Origin: Edaphochlamys debaryana
Taxonomy: Eukaryota > Chlorophyta > Chlorophyceae > Chlamydomonadales
Direction of reading: 5' to 3'
NCBI GenBank assembly: GCA_016858145.1
Contig: JAEHOE010000250.1
Coordinates: 1 to 64,000, forward strand
Length of the DNA: 64,000 bases
The position numbers were made by a program, and so were the translations under genes. A model generated the notes under the pieces. That model was not told where the DNA came from. It did no database searches and saw only the letters and a list, made by a program, of their open reading frames with translations. Of this stretch, positions 20,330-32,055 are shown one piece after another. Numbering within the stretch: position 1 is the stretch's first letter; every line of letters begins with the position of its first letter.

Positions 20330-22374
20330 ACGGGCGAGACTTGGGCCTTGGACACCCTTGAGGTCTTGAGGTCTTGGGATGGCGGTCGCCCAGAGGCTGG
20401 CGACGGCCCTAGGTACTAGAGGCTAAAGGACGGGAGAGGCTGAGCTGCCGGCTGATGACTGAGCGTAATCGTGCTGCTCGTAGACGGCTGCACGTTGTTG
20501 TCTGGGGCAGGGTCCAGGTAGTCTGAAGCTGGGCCTAGACTAGCTACCAGGTAGTTCGCTGCAGGACAGCGAGGGCTCAGGGGCACGGGGCTCAGTTGTC
20601 GTCCGATGTGTTGTTACAAGGTGTTGTGTAAGTATGCTTAGAGTCTTGTGAACTCGTAGGGAACTCTCCTACTACATGAAGCATGCTAAAGCGCACTGTG
20701 AAGGGTGGTCTCTCCCCTACAGGCGTCATCGGCTACACATAAATACTCCCTTCCTAACCTCGTTCAGTCCTCCTCTGGGCCTCCGTACCGTGGGCCCTGC
20801 TAACCGTGCAACGCCTCCTGCCTCCGGCTCCGGTGCGCCAGCATGCCAGCAACCTTCGACCTGGAAGGCAAGGGTCAAGCATTGCATGAATCTCTGCCGA
20901 CTAGCTCTGGCCAGCCCCGCCACTTGGCGGCGCCGCCTTCCTTCGCCTGCGCGTTGGGCCTAACTCGTCAACGCAACACCGCCCTACCCTGCCAACGTCC
21001 ACCACAGCACAACATACTCGAGGTCCATCCTTGTTGCTCCCGCAGGGGCCCTGGGCAGCCCCTGGCGGCTCCCCTACTGGGCCTCCGTGTCACCCCGCCC
21101 GCCGGCGTTGCCGGCAGGCCCTGCTAGCCCGACCTGCTGGGACCTGTTCCTGGCCCAGCATCCCAACCAACAGCCCGAAGCTCTCCCCGGCACCCCTCTT
21201 CCCCGCTACACAGGCGACCCATGCAGCTCCTTACCGAAGGGCCGTGGCTGCAGGCGTCCGCCGCCAGTCCCAGGCCGGGCTCCCTTTTGGCGCCCGCCAT
21301 CCTTCAGCTCCACCACGCCGTCCGCAACCTCCAGCTCCTGATCAGCTCCTCCCCCTGGTTCCTGGCCTGAGGGGTATAGGGTGACGCGGTTGTGGCTCTT
21401 GGCGGGTCCGCGTGGCGGGCCCGTGCCGGGTCTCGGCAGGCCCCGTAACGCGGGCCCAGCTTTGCCCCGTCTCCGCCTCTGGTCCCGCGTCTCCCTTGCC
21501 GGTACTCAGACCACGCCAGGACCTCCTTTACTTGTAACTGCCCTTCTCAAGGCCCCCTCGTGGGCCTGGCCGTGGTCCCACATCCCTTGTTACCCAGGTC
21601 CACCTAGTCCTTCCTTCTAAGTTATGTACGTCACACTGACTAGCACCGTCCTTGGTTATCGACTCACCCGCGCGCCTCCGAGCTCCGATAATGCGAGCTC
21701 CACCGCGCCTCGTCGCCACCCTTGGCTCTCGCCAATGCTGGGCGGTATGGCCCTTAGCTAAGCCTTTCCGCCGGTTCATAGCCAGCGAGCGACCAACTCT
21801 TCCGCCATTTGGCTGTTCGCCCGCAGGCCCTCTCGCTCCTTGCTACAGGTCTCGGCGCGCGAGAAAGGCTTCAGAGAACATGGCGAGGGACTCTGTCAGC
21901 CCCTTCCCGACCTCCGCACATTTGCCCGCTTGTCATGCTATATACCAGGTCTCGCCACGCGGGGCGTGAAGCATATGTACAAATGACCATTTCATCGTAA
22001 TGCGCCACTCGCGGTGGCTTCCCACCGCGAGATAGCGCCGCTCCCTTCCGTCACGCCACGGTGACACGTACCCCCCAACCCGGCTCTCCCGCCAGTCCCC
22101 GGCGCCGTCCCCCACGTTCCGCTTCCTTTCCTCCTCTCGTATGTCACTCATTCGTGTGGAGAAGAAGTGTTCGGCACCCTGCGGCCCGCCGACCTCTCCG
22201 TGGGCCACACTGGCTGTGTGGTCCTCCGGCCTTCGGGCGCGCCCCAATCGTGCTCGTGTCTACCCTATCCTGCCTGTCAAGACCTCCTTCCGCCAACCCG
22301 TGTCTGACGCGACAATCTGTCCTAATTCCGCCACTACGACGCGTCATGACACATCAGAGCAGGTGCACCCCTTG
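20330..22374. other. Region without confirmed genes
   Basis: Plus-strand open frames overlap between 20676 and 21384. The most protein-like piece is 21220-21369 (MQLLTEGPWLQAS to ISSSPWFLA, stop), which could be a last exon, but there is no domain and no clear upstream exon. At about 22011-22034 the arms CTCGCGGTGG and CCACCGCGAG form a perfect 10-base hairpin. Nothing else is supported. Confidence 0.35.
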
Positions 22375-23198
22375 TTGGGCTACAGACCGCCGCACGCTGC
22401 TGCGCTTCACCGACTCCATAAAAGCAATTTGAAGCCACTCATGATAGTGCGTGGTCGATGCGGCGAAAGAAGCGTTGATTATAACGCTATGGTTCCTTTC
22501 CTCGATAGATACAAATAAAGCGGTCGCGGTTTCAAGTCTCGACTCGCGGCGCGTACGTTCTCCCGCAACGCTGCACGCCACGCGTACGCACCCACACCAG
22601 CATACATAAGTCCGTGACTTGTAATAATGAGTTGGTGGCAAGCCGCTAGCGTAAGCAAAGGGTGGGGTAAGTGTGAGGTGCCCGATGTGTATTGCGGCCC
22701 CGCGAAGGGGGCACGCCAACACCGGCACTGTGCCCCGCACCCTTAACCCCCTGCTTAAGACCCTGGGCGTCTAGGGCGTCACGGCCACCGAGGCAAAAGC
22801 CTGCTGCCACAGCCTGCACAGGCACGAGGTGAGCCGCCTCAAAATAAAGCATCGTGAAAACCTACAGGACCCTACGGCCAGGCTGAGCAGAAGGGTGCAG
22901 AGGCATCCCCACGGTGGCGGGTCTAACCAACCCGCCCTCCTTAATCCACGCCAGGTAGGGGTAACGGGGTAGCGGCGTTAGCTATTTCTATACTTCAATG
23001 CGTGGGTAGCGTGGGCTGTATGTGCCGGCCTGCCGCCTGGGCACAGGGAGCTGGGTATGTGGTCCGCCGCAGGCGCTGCCTTTCGCCTGCTGCTTCGTAG
23101 GGCGGGCACGGGGCTTGGAAGTGCGGGAGCTGTGCGGCAGTCCTCGCCCCCATGCTCGAGGCAGCGTCTTGCGGGCAGCGCAGGTCTATCTGCGGCCC
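22375..23198 (+). repeat. Flank block L, copy 1 (segmental duplication)
   Basis: Identical to 43145-43969 except for a one-base difference in a G-run near 22975. On its left it continues into single-copy DNA, whereas copy 2 is cut at this point and joined to satellite. No gene is recognised within it. Confidence 0.9.
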
Positions 23199-25004
23199 GG
23201 CAGGGCGGGGTGCGTGCCGGGACGCGTCGGGCGGGCAGGCAGGCGAAACCCTCCGTAACCTGCGATTTGGCGGGATCTGCCCATAGTACGGCCCTTCACT
23301 ATGACGCAAAATGGTCGGGATTTTGGCAAGACCCCCGTTGGTTACTGGCCTGGACCGATTTATTCCCTATCGATTGGGCCGCCGCCCGCCCCGCCTCGTG
23401 CTCTGTACTTGACGAACAAGCCCCCAATCATCTTGCTCGCGGGGCCCGCCGAGCTGAGTTGCTTTGGCCAGCCTTGCATTGCATTGTGCACTTTTCAGCA
23501 AGCTCTATGGCGCTGCGCAGGGGCGCTGAGCTGCCGTCCGGGGTGGGGCAAGCGGGCCATGGGATGTGAGCGTTTGGCCGACCCTCCACGGCCTTACTGA
23601 GCTGGACCCACTATAACTCATAGCTGTTCCCTGAGGGCTAACAGTCACAGCGACACCATGAAACGCGGCTTGCTCTGCGCGGGGTCGTACGGCACCCATG
23701 CAAGTAAGGCTCGCTCACCCCTCCCGTGGTGCACGCTCGTGTGCTAAACTTTCGGCTTGCACCCCCTGCCCTCAATGCTTTGCGGTATACTGTATAGACC
23801 CCTCTAGCACCCTATCACGCCCGGACTGTCGTCTCGCATGCTGGCGCTAGCAGCGCTACTGCCGCAGACCGGCCTTGGAACGGCCATTGGTGCACACTGT
23901 AGCGGTCACTGGCGTACCAGCACACGCTCTAGCTACTTTCCTGGCACCAAGCTCGTCAAGAGGGCTTCGGGTGGTGCGTTGATCGGCGGAATGTAGCGGG
24001 GGTTGTGGTGTCGCGGCGAGCGAGCATCAAGGTTGCCGGGGGGCGGGGCACGAAATCCCGGGCATTTTGCGGCTAAGGGAAGGGACGGTCCGTTTCCGGG
24101 AGCCCTGGTGCGCCATAGCGGCGAGCCCGCGATCCGCGCGGCAAAGTTTACTATGTTGGGTCACAGCTACAGCGCCACGGTCATCGGCTGCTCGCAGGTC
24201 GCTGGCGTGCCGCAGAGGGCCCGCGATGCACTCGGTCGCCTTTCCGATAGCGCTCACATCGCCCCCGGAAGCAGCTGACCAGACCCGTCGCACTTGCCTT
24301 CTCGCGTGGCCCTGGTTCCCAGGTGCGGCGCTACTGGGGTTCGGCCAGGGCGAAATGTGGAGCTGCCGGAGCCGGCACCGATGGCCTAGCGGATGCCTTC
24401 TTACTGCTCACGACACGCAGCCCAAAGTACAGGTGCGTATGAAAGTATAGAGGGGGGTACTATCAGCAAAAAGCGCACTGCCCGGGCCGCAAAAGCCAAG
24501 GTCGGCCGACCGGCTTGCAGGCGGCCCGGCGTGTCAAACCCTAAGCCCCCTCCTCCCCGCCCACGTGCGCGAGCTACCTGTAGCCACCCCGCGCCGCAAG
24601 CCCGCTCGCAGTTATCATCAGTATGATCAAACCCTTGCGAAGCCCCAACACCCACATCAAAATGCTGCGTCCTTGCAAAGTCGCGAAGCAAGATGTTCAT
24701 CGATCGACAATGGGCATGCCCCTGCACCAACATGAACCGCGCCGCTTGCTCATCTGCGGCCCCCGGCCCCCATAATGCCGCCCACGATATCGAGCATCAT
24801 AGGAATTATTGAAAGTGCTGGGCGTGCTTCGGGACATGTCCCCAGTCCATGGTGTGAAGCCCCCATGGGCCGCTCCCTCCCCCAGCCTGCTCCGGTCACT
24901 CCTCCCCACACGTGCCCCCATGCAGCGCTCGCCCCATGCTTGCGTCGACGACCCGAATCATACAGCGATAGGCCTTCCGCCTTCCGCATGCGTCAACGCC
25001 TCCC

Positions 25005-25105
25005 CCCCCCCCCCTCTTTCCTCTCTCTCCGCCTCCCTCTTTCTGTCCCCCCCGCCCTCCCTCCCCCCCCGCCCTCCCTCCCTCCCTCCTCCCTCCTAGC
25101 TCCAA
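25005..25105 (+). repeat. C-rich / (CCCTC)n tract in T1
   Basis: Runs of C interrupted by T, just downstream of the transposase stop. Equivalent tracts at about 29455-29560 and 33910-34013 differ in length by a few bases and account for most differences among the three units. Confidence 0.8.
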
Positions 25106-25141
25106 CCCCCTGTCCGCTTCCCGCTCAGCCCCGCAGGCGCA

Positions 25142-27599
25142 TCAGCGGAAGGCTTTCGCCGGGTAGTCGCCCTCGGCCGCGATGATGGCTGGGAGCGTGA
25201 CAGCGTAGAGGCGCTTCGTGGCGGCCATGGCCCACTCCGGGGTGAGCATGCTGTAGAACAGCCGCTCCAGCTCCTCCTGGTAGATCGAGAGGTCATCGTC
25301 CTCCTTGGGCGGGTGGCGGTTGATGAACTTCTGGAAGGCAGTGCACACGATGGCGTGGCTGCCCTCGATGATGTTGTGCATGTCCCCGCTGTAGGGGGGA
25401 ATGTCGGTGCTCTCCACCCCCTTGAACTCGGGGGACCGCCACACCGCGTTGTGGATGCTTGCGTTGTCGAGGGACAGCACCACCGGGGTCACCTTGATCT
25501 TGTCCCGGCGGTGCTTGTTGAGGTTGTCGACCTTGCCTAACAGCCTCCAGTAGGCCTCGATGTTGAAGTCGGTGGCCTCCTCCCCCGTTGCCGCCAAGGC
25601 CGGCCTCTCACCCTCTCCGCCCCCCGCTGCCCCTCGCCCCCCCTCATCTCCCTCCGCAGCCGCGTCAGGCCCCTCTCCATCCGCAGCGTCCCGCTTCTGC
25701 TGCTGCTTGCGCTTGGTCTTCACCTGGGGAGAGCGGGGAGCAGCAGCGGTTGGGCAGCAGCGTGGGGGCCTTGCAGCCTGGCCAGCGGGCAGCCGCAGAC
25801 CCCGCTGCGGTGCCGGGGCTACACGGGGGCCATAACCTCCGGAGCTTCCCTCCGGAGATTGCGGCGATGTATAGTACGCTCAACCCGCCTCTGAGGGGGA
25901 CGCACGGTACGGAGCCGGCTATCTGGCATCTGTCGTGCGGCTGTGCTCTACACCTCACGCCGCACTCGGTCTCAGACAGCATCGCCGCTGCGGCGGCGGA
26001 GGCAGCCGCCGCCGCTGGCCTCCTCACCAAGCGGCAGCCACGAGGCGCTTCCCAGCAACCCCTCAAGCGGCGTGGGCGCCCTCCCAAGCAACAAGCCAGC
26101 CCAGCCCCCCCCGGCCTGCTGCCGTGTTTCAGCTGCTGGTTCCATGGCCCGCGCAGCTGCAGTGCACCGGCGCGCCGTGCCTTCGGGGTGCTATGCAACG
26201 TTGTGGGCACCTCAGCCACGATTGTGTGGGAAGCACGGCCTATCAGGGGCGTGGGGCCTTTTGACTTCATGGTGGAGGGCAGAACCAGCAGGGAAGCGGC
26301 AGGTGGGGCCGGGCCCAAGACTTGGAGGCTTGTGGTGGAGGTGGACGGGAGGCAGCACTCGGCAAACACGGGGGGCTGGGGCGAGAGCCCAGCAGATCAG
26401 CGGGCGCGCGACAGGGGGAAGGAGGAGGCTGCCCTAGGGTGTGGCATTCACTTTGTGCGGCTGCACGCTTATGACTGGCGTGCGGTTGTTGAGGAGGGGC
26501 TGGGTGAGGCACGTTCCCTCCGCCCCGCACGCATGCACTGCAGCCCCTTCTACTTTGGCCTCCCCGCCCCCGCCCCCCGCCCCACCATGTACTCGTGCTC
26601 CGGCGTGTAGCCCTTGCCCTTGGTGCCGGTCACGAACTTGATGTAGACGGCACCAACAAGCGGGCTGACGGCTGAGTAGAAGACGATCTTGCCCTTGTTG
26701 CGGTGGTCGTTCTTGCGGATGTCGGGTTGCATCAATGAGGACGGGTGGAACTTGCCCGCAGTCCAGCAGTACTCGTCTGTGCTGTCAATCTCAACGGACT
26801 TCATGTCGGCGTAGAGGTGGCGGAGGGCTCGTGCTGACAGCCACATCTTGTCGTAGTCTTCTTTATTCTTGGTGGGGCAGGGGGGCAAAGGCACCTTGCC
26901 GTCGTCGTAGCCGGGAACAGAGACGAGGCGCACGCCGGGGGCGTTGTGCTTGACCCCCAGCACCTCCCACCGGCACGACATGTGGTGGCGAGCGTCCATT
27001 TGCTCTTGTGTGAGGGCTCTCCGGTGCTCAATTAGCAGCTTCTTCTTGAAGTGCGGGTCGGCCTCGTGCATGTTGCGCCACAGGGTGTCGGTCGAGGGCG
27101 GTTTCCCGCCCCCGGGCGGCGGGGTGGCCAGGACCCGCGCCACGGTTGGGTGGTTGGCAATCTCGTCCAGGTCATGGAACGGCTTCCGTGACTCAGCGCG
27201 TGCCTCCACCACGTCAAGGCATTTCTGCACGTCTGCCTTCGAGATCTTGCGGCGCCGACCAGTGGAGATGCCAGGGAAGACCGTGCCGTGGGCAAGGAAG
27301 TGGGCGCATTGGCTCCGCATCCACTTGAAGGCAGCAGCTGGGGTTGCCCAGGCAGGAAGCACGGGCTTGGTCTTGCCCCACAGCCGCTTGCCGGGGCCGC
27401 TCACGAGCAGCTTCAAGAGCTCGTAGGCTTGCGGCCCCCACTTCTTGCCCAGCTTGCGGCCGCCGCCGCCGCGGCCGAACAGCGCCAGGCAGGCGATGAC
27501 GGCCAAGAGCTTCCCCAGGATGACGCCATCCAGCTCTGTCGCTGACAGCTCGTCGCCAAAGTTCAATTCAAGTACGGATCCAAGATCCAGATCCGCCAT
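25142..27599 (-). CDS. IS630/Tc1/mariner-like DDE transposase, two exons (copy 1)
   Basis: Exon 1 is 26586-27599 and exon 2 is 25142-25723 (minus). The intron 25724-26585 has donor GTGGGG and acceptor CTCCCCGCTCTCCCCAG, joined in phase 0 (EHEYM then VKTKRK), giving 531 residues. Residues about 115-210 resemble the paired helix-turn-helix DNA-binding region of the superfamily (RRRKISKADVQKCLD, PSTDTLWRNM, DARHHMSCRWE). Catalytic acidic residues appear to be D275 (STDEYCW), D424 (VVLSLDNASIH) and E458 (IPPYSGDMHNIIEG), with 33 residues between the last two. A charged Gly/Glu/Ala-rich insert (about 345-388) separates the first and second Asp. All three copies are intact. The start codon lies 54 bases from the next R block, which probably holds the promoter. 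Confidence 0.8.
25724..26585 (-). other. Transposase intron carrying an antisense ORF (copy 1)
   Basis: 862-base intron inferred from splice-site sequence and from the continuity of the DDE protein across it. It is unusually rich in coding-like sequence on the opposite strand. Equivalent introns are 30180-31041 and 34634-35495. Confidence 0.7.
25867..26610 (+). CDS. AT-hook, PD-(D/E)XK (Vsr/DUF559-like) nuclease ORF inside the transposase intron (copy 1)
   Basis: From ATG 25867 (MYSTLNPPLRG...) 247 codons run on the strand opposite to the transposase and end at 26610, 25 bases inside exon 1. The frame is open further upstream to 25588, so the start is not certain. Visible features: KRRGRPPKQ at 67-75, a canonical AT-hook; C87-x2-C90-x2-H93-x4-C98, a possible zinc site; then a nuclease-like core with D133 (PFDFMVEG), E158-V-D160-G-x-Q163-H164 (LVVEVDGRQH), and helix ADQRARDRGKEEAA followed by FVRLHAYDW. 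The D...EVDGxQH...RD layout is that of Vsr/DUF559-type endonucleases of the PD-(D/E)XK fold. It could help element mobility or be a homing-type selfish gene. Expression is not shown. Confidence 0.6.
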   Translation: MYSTLNPPLRGTHGTEPAIWHLSCGCALHLTPHSVSDSIAAAAAEAAAAAGLLTKRQPRGASQQPLKRRGRPPKQQASPAPPGLLPCFSCWFHGPRSCSAPARRAFGVLCNVVGTSATIVWEARPIRGVGPFDFMVEGRTSREAAGGAGPKTWRLVVEVDGRQHSANTGGWGESPADQRARDRGKEEAALGCGIHFVRLHAYDWRAVVEEGLGEARSLRPARMHCSPFYFGLPAPAPRPTMYSCSGV

Positions 27600-29597
27600 G
27601 CCTGTGGAGGGGTTGGGAGGGGGAGGCGGGGCGGGGTCAGTGGGGGTGCGCGGGCAGGGCGGGGTGCGTGCCGGGACGCGTCGGGCGGGCAGGCAGGCGA
27701 AACCCTCCGTAACCTGCGATTTGGCGGGATCTGCCCATAGTACGGCCCTTCACTATGACGCAAAATGGTCGGGATTTTGGCAAGACCCCCGTTGGTTACT
27801 GGCCTGGACCGATTTATTCCCTATCGATTGGGCCGCCGCCCGCCCCGCCTCGTGCTCTGTACTTGACGAACAAGCCCCCAATCATCTTGCTCGCGGGGCC
27901 CGCCGAGCTGAGTTGCTTTGGCCAGCCTTGCATTGCATTGTGCACTTTTCAGCAAGCTCTATGGCGCTGCGCAGGGGCGCTGAGCTGCCGTCCGGGGTGG
28001 GGCAAGCGGGCCATGGGATGTGAGCGTTTGGCCGACCCTCCACGGCCTTACTGAGCTGGACCCACTATAACTCATAGCTGTTCCCTGAGGGCTAACAGTC
28101 ACAGCGACACCATGAAACGCGGCTTGCTCTGCGCGGGGTCGTACGGCACCCATGCAAGTAAGGCTCGCTCACCCCTCCCGTGGTGCACGCTCGTGTGCTA
28201 AACTTTCGGCTTGCACCCCCTGCCCTCAATGCTTTGCGGTATACTGTATAGACCCCTCTAGCACCCTATCACGCCCGGACTGTCGTCTCGCATGCTGGCG
28301 CTAGCAGCGCTACTGCCGCAGACCGGCCTTGGAACGGCCATTGGTGCACACTGTAGCGGTCACTGGCGTACCAGCACACGCTCTAGCTACTTTCCTGGCA
28401 CCAAGCTCGTCAAGAGGGCTTCGGGTGGTGAGTTGATCGGCGGAATGTAGCGGGGGTTGTGGTGTCGCGGCGAGCGAGCATCAAGGTTGCCGGGGGGCGG
28501 GGCACGAAATCCCGGGCATTTTGCGGCTAAGGGAAGGGACGGTCCGTTTCCGGGAGCCCTGGTGCGCCATAGCGGCGAGCCCGCGATCCGCGCGGCAAAG
28601 TTTACTATGTTGGGTCACAGCTACAGCGCCACGGTCATCGGCTGCTCGCAGGTCGCTGGCGTGCCGCAGAGGGCCCGCGATGCACTCGGTCGCCTTTCCG
28701 ATAGCGCTCACATCGCCCCCGGAAGCAGCTGACCAGACCCGTCGCACTTGCCTTCTCGCGTGGCCCTGGTTCCCAGGTGCGGCGCTACTGGGGTTCGGCC
28801 AGGGCGAAATGTGGAGCTGCCGGAGCCGGCACCGATGGCCTAGCGGATGCCTTCTTACTGCTCACGACACGCAGCCCAAAGTACAGGTGCGTATGAAAGT
28901 ATAGAGGGGGGTACTATCAGCAAAAAGCGCACTGCCCGGGCCGCAAAAGCCAAGGTCGGCCGACCGGCTTGCAGGCGGCCCGGCGTGTCAAACCCTAAGC
29001 CCCCTCCTCCCCGCCCACGTGCGCGAGCTACCTGTAGCCACCCCGCGCCGCAAGCCCGCTCGCAGTTATCATCAGTATGATCAAACCCTTGCGAAGCCCC
29101 AACACCCACATCAAAATGCTGCGTCCTTGCAAAGTCGCGAAGCAAGATGTTCATCGATCGACAATGGGCATGCCCCTGCACCAACATGAACCGCGCCGCT
29201 TGCTCATCTGCGGCCCCCGGCCCCCATAATGCCGCCCACGATATCGAGCATCATAGGAATTATTGAAAGTGCTGGGCGTGCTTCGGGACATGTCCCCAGT
29301 CCATGGTGTGAAGCCCCCATGGGCCGCTCCCTCCCCCAGCCTGCTCCGGTCACTCCTCCCCACACGTGCCCCCATGCAGCGCTCGCCCCATGCTTGCGTC
29401 GACGACCCGAATCATACAGCGATAGGCCTTCCGCCTTCCGCATGCGTCAACGCCTCCCCCCCCCCCCCCCTCTTTCCTCTCTCTCCGCCTCCCTCTTTCT
29501 GTCCCCCCCGCCCTCCCTCCCCCCCCGCCCTCCCTCCCTCCCTCCTCCCTCCTAGCTCCAACCCCCTGTCCGCTTCCCGCTCTGCCCCGCAGGCGCA

Positions 29598-32055
29598 TCA
29601 GCGGAAGGCTTTCGCCGGGTAGTCGCCCTCGGCCGCGATGATGGCTGGGAGCGTGACAGCGTAGAGGCGCTTCGTGGCGGCCATGGCCCACTCCGGGGTG
29701 AGCATGCTGTAGAACAGCCGCTCCAGCTCCTCCTGGTAGATCGAGAGGTCATCGTCCTCCTTGGGCGGGTGGCGGTTGATGAACTTCTGGAAGGCAGTGC
29801 ACACGATGGCGTGGCTGCCCTCGATGATGTTGTGCATGTCCCCGCTGTAGGGGGGAATGTCGGTGCTCTCCACCCCCTTGAACTCGGGGGACCGCCACAC
29901 CGCGTTGTGGATGCTTGCGTTGTCGAGGGACAGCACCACCGGGGTCACCTTGATCTTGTCCCGGCGGTGCTTGTTGAGGTTGTCGACCTTGCCTAACAGC
30001 CTCCAGTAGGCCTCGATGTTGAAGTCGGTGGCCTCCTCCCCCGTTGCCGCCAAGGCCGGCCTCTCACCCTCTCCGCCCCCCGCTGCCCCTCGCCCCCCCT
30101 CATCTCCCTCCGCAGCCGCGTCAGGCCCCTCTCCATCCGCAGCGTCCCGCTTCTGCTGCTGCTTGCGCTTGGTCTTCACCTGGGGAGAGCGGGGAGCAGC
30201 AGCGGTTGGGCAGCAGCGTGGGGGCCTTGCAGCCTGGCCAGCGGGCAGCCGCAGACCCCGCTGCGGTGCCGGGGCTACACGGGGGCCATAACCTCCGGAG
30301 CTTCCCTCCGGAGATTGCGGCGATGTATAGTACGCTCAACCCGCCTCTGAGGGGGACGCACGGTACGGAGCCGGCTATCTGGCATCTGTCGTGCGGCTGT
30401 GCTCTACACCTCACGCCGCACTCGGTCTCAGACAGCATCGCCGCTGCGGCGGCGGAGGCAGCCGCCGCCGCTGGCCTCCTCACCAAGCGGCAGCCACGAG
30501 GCGCTTCCCAGCAACCCCTCAAGCGGCGTGGGCGCCCTCCCAAGCAACAAGCCAGCCCAGCCCCCCCCGGCCTGCTGCCGTGTTTCAGCTGCTGGTTCCA
30601 TGGCCCGCGCAGCTGCAGTGCACCGGCGCGCCGTGCCTTCGGGGTGCTATGCAACGTTGTGGGCACCTCAGCCACGATTGTGTGGGAAGCACGGCCTATC
30701 AGGGGCGTGGGGCCTTTTGACTTCATGGTGGAGGGCAGAACCAGCAGGGAAGCGGCAGGTGGGGCCGGGCCCAAGACTTGGAGGCTTGTGGTGGAGGTGG
30801 ACGGGAGGCAGCACTCGGCAAACACGGGGGGCTGGGGCGAGAGCCCAGCAGATCAGCGGGCGCGCGACAGGGGGAAGGAGGAGGCTGCCCTAGGGTGTGG
30901 CATTCACTTTGTGCGGCTGCACGCTTATGACTGGCGTGCGGTTGTTGAGGAGGGGCTGGGTGAGGCACGTTCCCTCCGCCCCGCACGCATGCACTGCAGC
31001 CCCTTCTACTTTGGCCTCCCCGCCCCCGCCCCCCGCCCCACCATGTACTCGTGCTCCGGCGTGTAGCCCTTGCCCTTGGTGCCGGTCACGAACTTGATGT
31101 AGACGGCACCAACAAGCGGGCTGACGGCTGAGTAGAAGACGATCTTGCCCTTGTTGCGGTGGTCGTTCTTGCGGATGTCGGGTTGCATCAATGAGGACGG
31201 GTGGAACTTGCCCGCAGTCCAGCAGTACTCGTCTGTGCTGTCAATCTCAACGGACTTCATGTCGGCGTAGAGGTGGCGGAGGGCTCGTGCTGACAGCCAC
31301 ATCTTGTCGTAGTCTTCTTTATTCTTGGTGGGGCAGGGGGGCAAAGGCACCTTGCCGTCGTCGTAGCCGGGAACAGAGACGAGGCGCACGCCGGGGGCGT
31401 TGTGCTTGACCCCCAGCACCTCCCACCGGCACGACATGTGGTGGCGAGCGTCCATTTGCTCTTGTGTGAGGGCTCTCCGGTGCTCAATTAGCAGCTTCTT
31501 CTTGAAGTGCGGGTCGGCCTCGTGCATGTTGCGCCACAGGGTGTCGGTCGAGGGCGGTTTCCCGCCCCCGGGCGGCGGGGTGGCCAGGACCCGCGCCACG
31601 GTTGGGTGGTTGGCAATCTCGTCCAGGTCATGGAACGGCTTCCGTGACTCAGCGCGTGCCTCCACCACGTCAAGGCATTTCTGCACGTCTGCCTTCGAGA
31701 TCTTGCGGCGCCGACCAGTGGAGATGCCAGGGAAGACCGTGCCGTGGGCAAGGAAGTGGGCGCATTGGCTCCGCATCCACTTGAAGGCAGCAGCTGGGGT
31801 TGCCCAGGCAGGAAGCACGGGCTTGGTCTTGCCCCACAGCCGCTTGCCGGGGCCGCTCACGAGCAGCTTCAAGAGCTCGTAGGCTTGCGGCCCCCACTTC
31901 TTGCCCAGCTTGCGGCCGCCGCCGCCGCGGCCGAACAGCGCCAGGCAGGCGATGACGGCCAAGAGCTTCCCCAGGATGACGCCATCCAGCTCTGTCGCTG
32001 ACAGCTCGTCGCCAAAGTTCAATTCAAGTACGGATCCAAGATCCAGATCCGCCAT
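29598..32055 (-). CDS. IS630/Tc1/mariner-like DDE transposase, two exons (copy 2)
   Basis: Exon 1 is 31042-32055, exon 2 is 29598-30179, intron 30180-31041. The predicted protein is the same as in copy 1, with the same putative D275, D424, E458 triad and splice sites, so the coding sequence is kept intact or was copied very recently. Confidence 0.8.
30323..31066 (+). CDS. Intron-borne AT-hook, PD-(D/E)XK-like nuclease ORF (copy 2)
   Basis: Same 247-codon frame as in copy 1, opposite to the transposase and within its intron, with all motif residues retained (AT-hook at 67-75, D133, E158, D160, Q163-H164). Confidence 0.6.
   Translation: MYSTLNPPLRGTHGTEPAIWHLSCGCALHLTPHSVSDSIAAAAAEAAAAAGLLTKRQPRGASQQPLKRRGRPPKQQASPAPPGLLPCFSCWFHGPRSCSAPARRAFGVLCNVVGTSATIVWEARPIRGVGPFDFMVEGRTSREAAGGAGPKTWRLVVEVDGRQHSANTGGWGESPADQRARDRGKEEAALGCGIHFVRLHAYDWRAVVEEGLGEARSLRPARMHCSPFYFGLPAPAPRPTMYSCSGV

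Larger units (their letters stand above)
23199..27652 (+). repeat. 4.45-kb tandem unit 1 (R1 + T1)
   Basis: First of three head-to-tail units of 4454, 4456 and 4454 bp. The 882-bp R block is 23199-24080 and the T module is 24081-27652. Differences between units are a few bases, mostly in the C-rich tract at about 25005-25105. The first 1.06 kb of T (24081-25141) shows no gene. The minus-strand transposase fills the rest. Confidence 0.95.

Noticed and set aside
20676..21384. Overlapping plus-strand ORFs proposed as a gene
   Set aside because: Three frames are open over the same Pro-rich stretch, with no domain, no clear splice structure and no conserved tail, so no model can be chosen.
23301..23600. 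99-codon ORF repeated in every R block
   Set aside because: It is overlapped by an equally open frame, has no recognisable domain, and its repetition reflects duplication of R, not conservation.
23199..24080. Block R as the LTR of an LTR retrotransposon
   Set aside because: It lacks TG...CA ends, a primer-binding site, a polypurine tract and any gag-pol between copies. The enclosed gene is a DDE transposase of the IS630/Tc1 type.
24537..24550. AAACCCTAAGCCCC resembling a plant-type telomere repeat
   Set aside because: A single degenerate unit repeated only because the whole 4.45-kb unit is repeated; there is no tandem telomere tract.
25665..26369. 234-codon minus-strand frame inside the transposase intron
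   Set aside because: It lies in the inferred intron, mirrors the nuclease ORF on the other strand, and is rich in Arg/Ala/Pro without motifs; the plus frame carries the recognisable domain.
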